From the NCBI GenBank assembly GCA_007126675.1, contig SLAU01000374.1, positions 1 to 5,702 of the forward strand: a DNA stretch of 5,702 nucleotides, read 5' to 3'. Position numbers and translations under genes: made by a program. The stretch comes from Balneolaceae bacterium (GTDB taxonomy: Bacteria; Bacteroidota; Rhodothermia; Balneolales; Balneolaceae). Under the pieces are notes generated by a model. That model saw nothing but the letters and a program-made list of their open reading frames with translations. It ran no database searches and was not told the DNA's origin. Shown here in pieces: positions 4,648 to 5,702 of this stretch. Numbering within the stretch: position 1 is the stretch's first letter; each line of letters starts with the position of its first letter.

Positions 4648-5702
4648 ATGAATATTTTTATCATCATTATACTTGGGGCAATTCTGATCGATTTTGTACT
4701 CGGTATTATTTCCAATCGCCTGAACCTTAAATCTCTTACCAAAGAGCTGCCCGCAGAGTTTGAAGACGTCTATGATGAGCAAACCTATGGCCGCTCGCAG
4801 GAATACACCCGGGTAAATACAAAGTTTGGTTTTATTACGGGTACGTTTGATCTGCTGTTGCTTCTGGTATTTTGGTTTGCAGGAGGGTTTAACTGGCTTG
4901 ATCAGTGGGCCCGAGGTTTTGGGTATGGCGAGATCATTACCGGTTTAATATTTATCGGGGCGCTGATTATTGCAAAAATGATTATTTCTATGCCCTTCAG
5001 TATTTATTCAACATTTGTTATTGAAGAGCGCTTTGGATTTAACAAAACGGATGCGAAAACATTTGTGATGGACAGGATTAAAGGGCTTCTGCTAACCGTG
5101 ATTATTGGTGGTCCGCTGCTGGCAGGGATTATCGCATTTTTTGTTTACGGCGGTACCTGGGCCTGGGTTTATGCATGGCTTGCCATTACGGCATTTACTT
5201 TGGTGATGCAATACATAGCTCCAACATGGATTATGCCCCTGTTTAACAAATTTGAACCGCTTGAAGATGGCGAACTGCGGCAGGCGATCGAAGAGTATGC
5301 TGATAAAGTAGATTTCCCGCTTCAGGGTATATATGTGATGGACGGCTCAAAGCGGTCATCCAAATCCAATGCTTTTTTTACCGGTTTCGGCAAAAATAAA
5401 CGAATCGCTCTTTTTGATACTTTGATTGAAAATCATACTACTGAAGAGCTTGTTGCTGTACTGGCGCATGAAATTGGTCATTACAAAAAGAAACATATAG
5501 TTAAAAATATGACCATCAGCATTCTGCATACAGGAGTGATGTTTGGTTTGTTATCGATCTTTCTTCAGGTGCCGGCTTTGTATGATGCATTTTTCATGGA
5601 GCAGATGAGTGTTTATGCAGGGCTGTTATTCTTTGGCATGTTATACTCACCTATTGATTCAATTCTTTCCATCTTCATGCAAAAGATGAGCCGCAAGCAT
5701 GA
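4648..5702 (+). CDS. Ste24-type M48 membrane zinc metalloprotease (CAAX protease family), C-terminus cut by window edge
   Basis: From the ATG at 4648 the frame stays open for 351 codons plus two bases to the right edge. It encodes a multi-pass membrane protease of family M48A. Hydrophobic segments lie near residues 1-21, 62-80, 94-122, 147-167, 170-192, 287-310 and 322-345. The catalytic site HEIGH is at 274-278 within ELVAVLAHEIGHYKKKH, with Glu275 as general base and His274 and His278 as zinc ligands. Upstream, RSSKSNAFFTGFGKNKRIALFDTLI (split by family custom around 236-260) is highly typical of Ste24 proteins. The window ends at SRKH plus GA, just before the expected E-x-x-AD motif with the third zinc ligand; about 60-70 residues of a usual 410-420 are missing. 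The start is supported by the membrane segment behind it; no Shine-Dalgarno sequence is seen. In bacteria the substrate is probably damaged or signal-like membrane peptides, not prenylated proteins. It diverges from parA. Confidence 0.93.
   Translation, partial: MNIFIIIILGAILIDFVLGIISNRLNLKSLTKELPAEFEDVYDEQTYGRSQEYTRVNTKFGFITGTFDLLLLLVFWFAGGFNWLDQWARGFGYGEIITGLIFIGALIIAKMIISMPFSIYSTFVIEERFGFNKTDAKTFVMDRIKGLLLTVIIGGPLLAGIIAFFVYGGTWAWVYAWLAITAFTLVMQYIAPTWIMPLFNKFEPLEDGELRQAIEEYADKVDFPLQGIYVMDGSKRSSKSNAFFTGFGKNKRIALFDTLIENHTTEELVAVLAHEIGHYKKKHIVKNMTISILHTGVMFGLLSIFLQVPALYDAFFMEQMSVYAGLLFFGMLYSPIDSILSIFMQKMSRKH

Noticed and set aside
4576..4782. 68-codon minus-strand frame over the protease start
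   Set aside because: It overlaps the clear N-terminal membrane segment of the M48 protease on the opposite strand and resembles nothing.

Overview
The window looks like a piece of chromosome from a Gram-negative bacterium of the Bacteroidota/Rhodothermota/Balneolota kind. This placement is an inference from three things: an outer-membrane porin of the phosphate-selective (OprO/OprP) type, start codons that mostly lack a Shine-Dalgarno sequence, and a hairpin-ended repeat of a type I associate with intergenic DNA in that group. No rRNA, tRNA, CRISPR or transposase gene was seen.

Layout, left to right. At 1-223 (minus) is the N-terminal part of a phospholipase/carboxylesterase-type alpha/beta hydrolase, cut by the window edge. 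At 302-1537 (minus) is a complete porin, 78 bp upstream of the hydrolase and probably co-transcribed with it. At 1696-2454 (plus), divergent from the porin, is a compact patatin-like phospholipase. From 2455 to 3186 there is no credible gene. This stretch lies between two convergent genes and holds an approximately 440-bp imperfect palindrome (2539-2980) with a hairpin at each end, flanked by related 36-bp sequences. At 3543-4295 (minus) is a ParA/Soj-type ATPase, followed after 5 bp by an unrecognised 116-codon gene (3187-3537, minus). The intergenic stretch 4296-4647 is A/T-rich and contains a compound dyad, a 13-bp direct repeat and a possible parA promoter. At 4648-5702 (plus) is an Ste24/M48-type integral membrane zinc protease, cut by the right edge just before its expected third zinc ligand.

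The most interesting unit is the two-gene parA plus small-gene operon. No ParB gene or parS site is visible. The small protein has a lysine-rich N-terminus that resembles the ParA-activating end of ParB, then an acidic linker and two probable helices. This suggests a ParA-dependent positioning system with its own small adaptor, but the cargo cannot be read from the sequence. The other genes are ordinary envelope and lipid housekeeping functions with no evident link to the ParA cassette.
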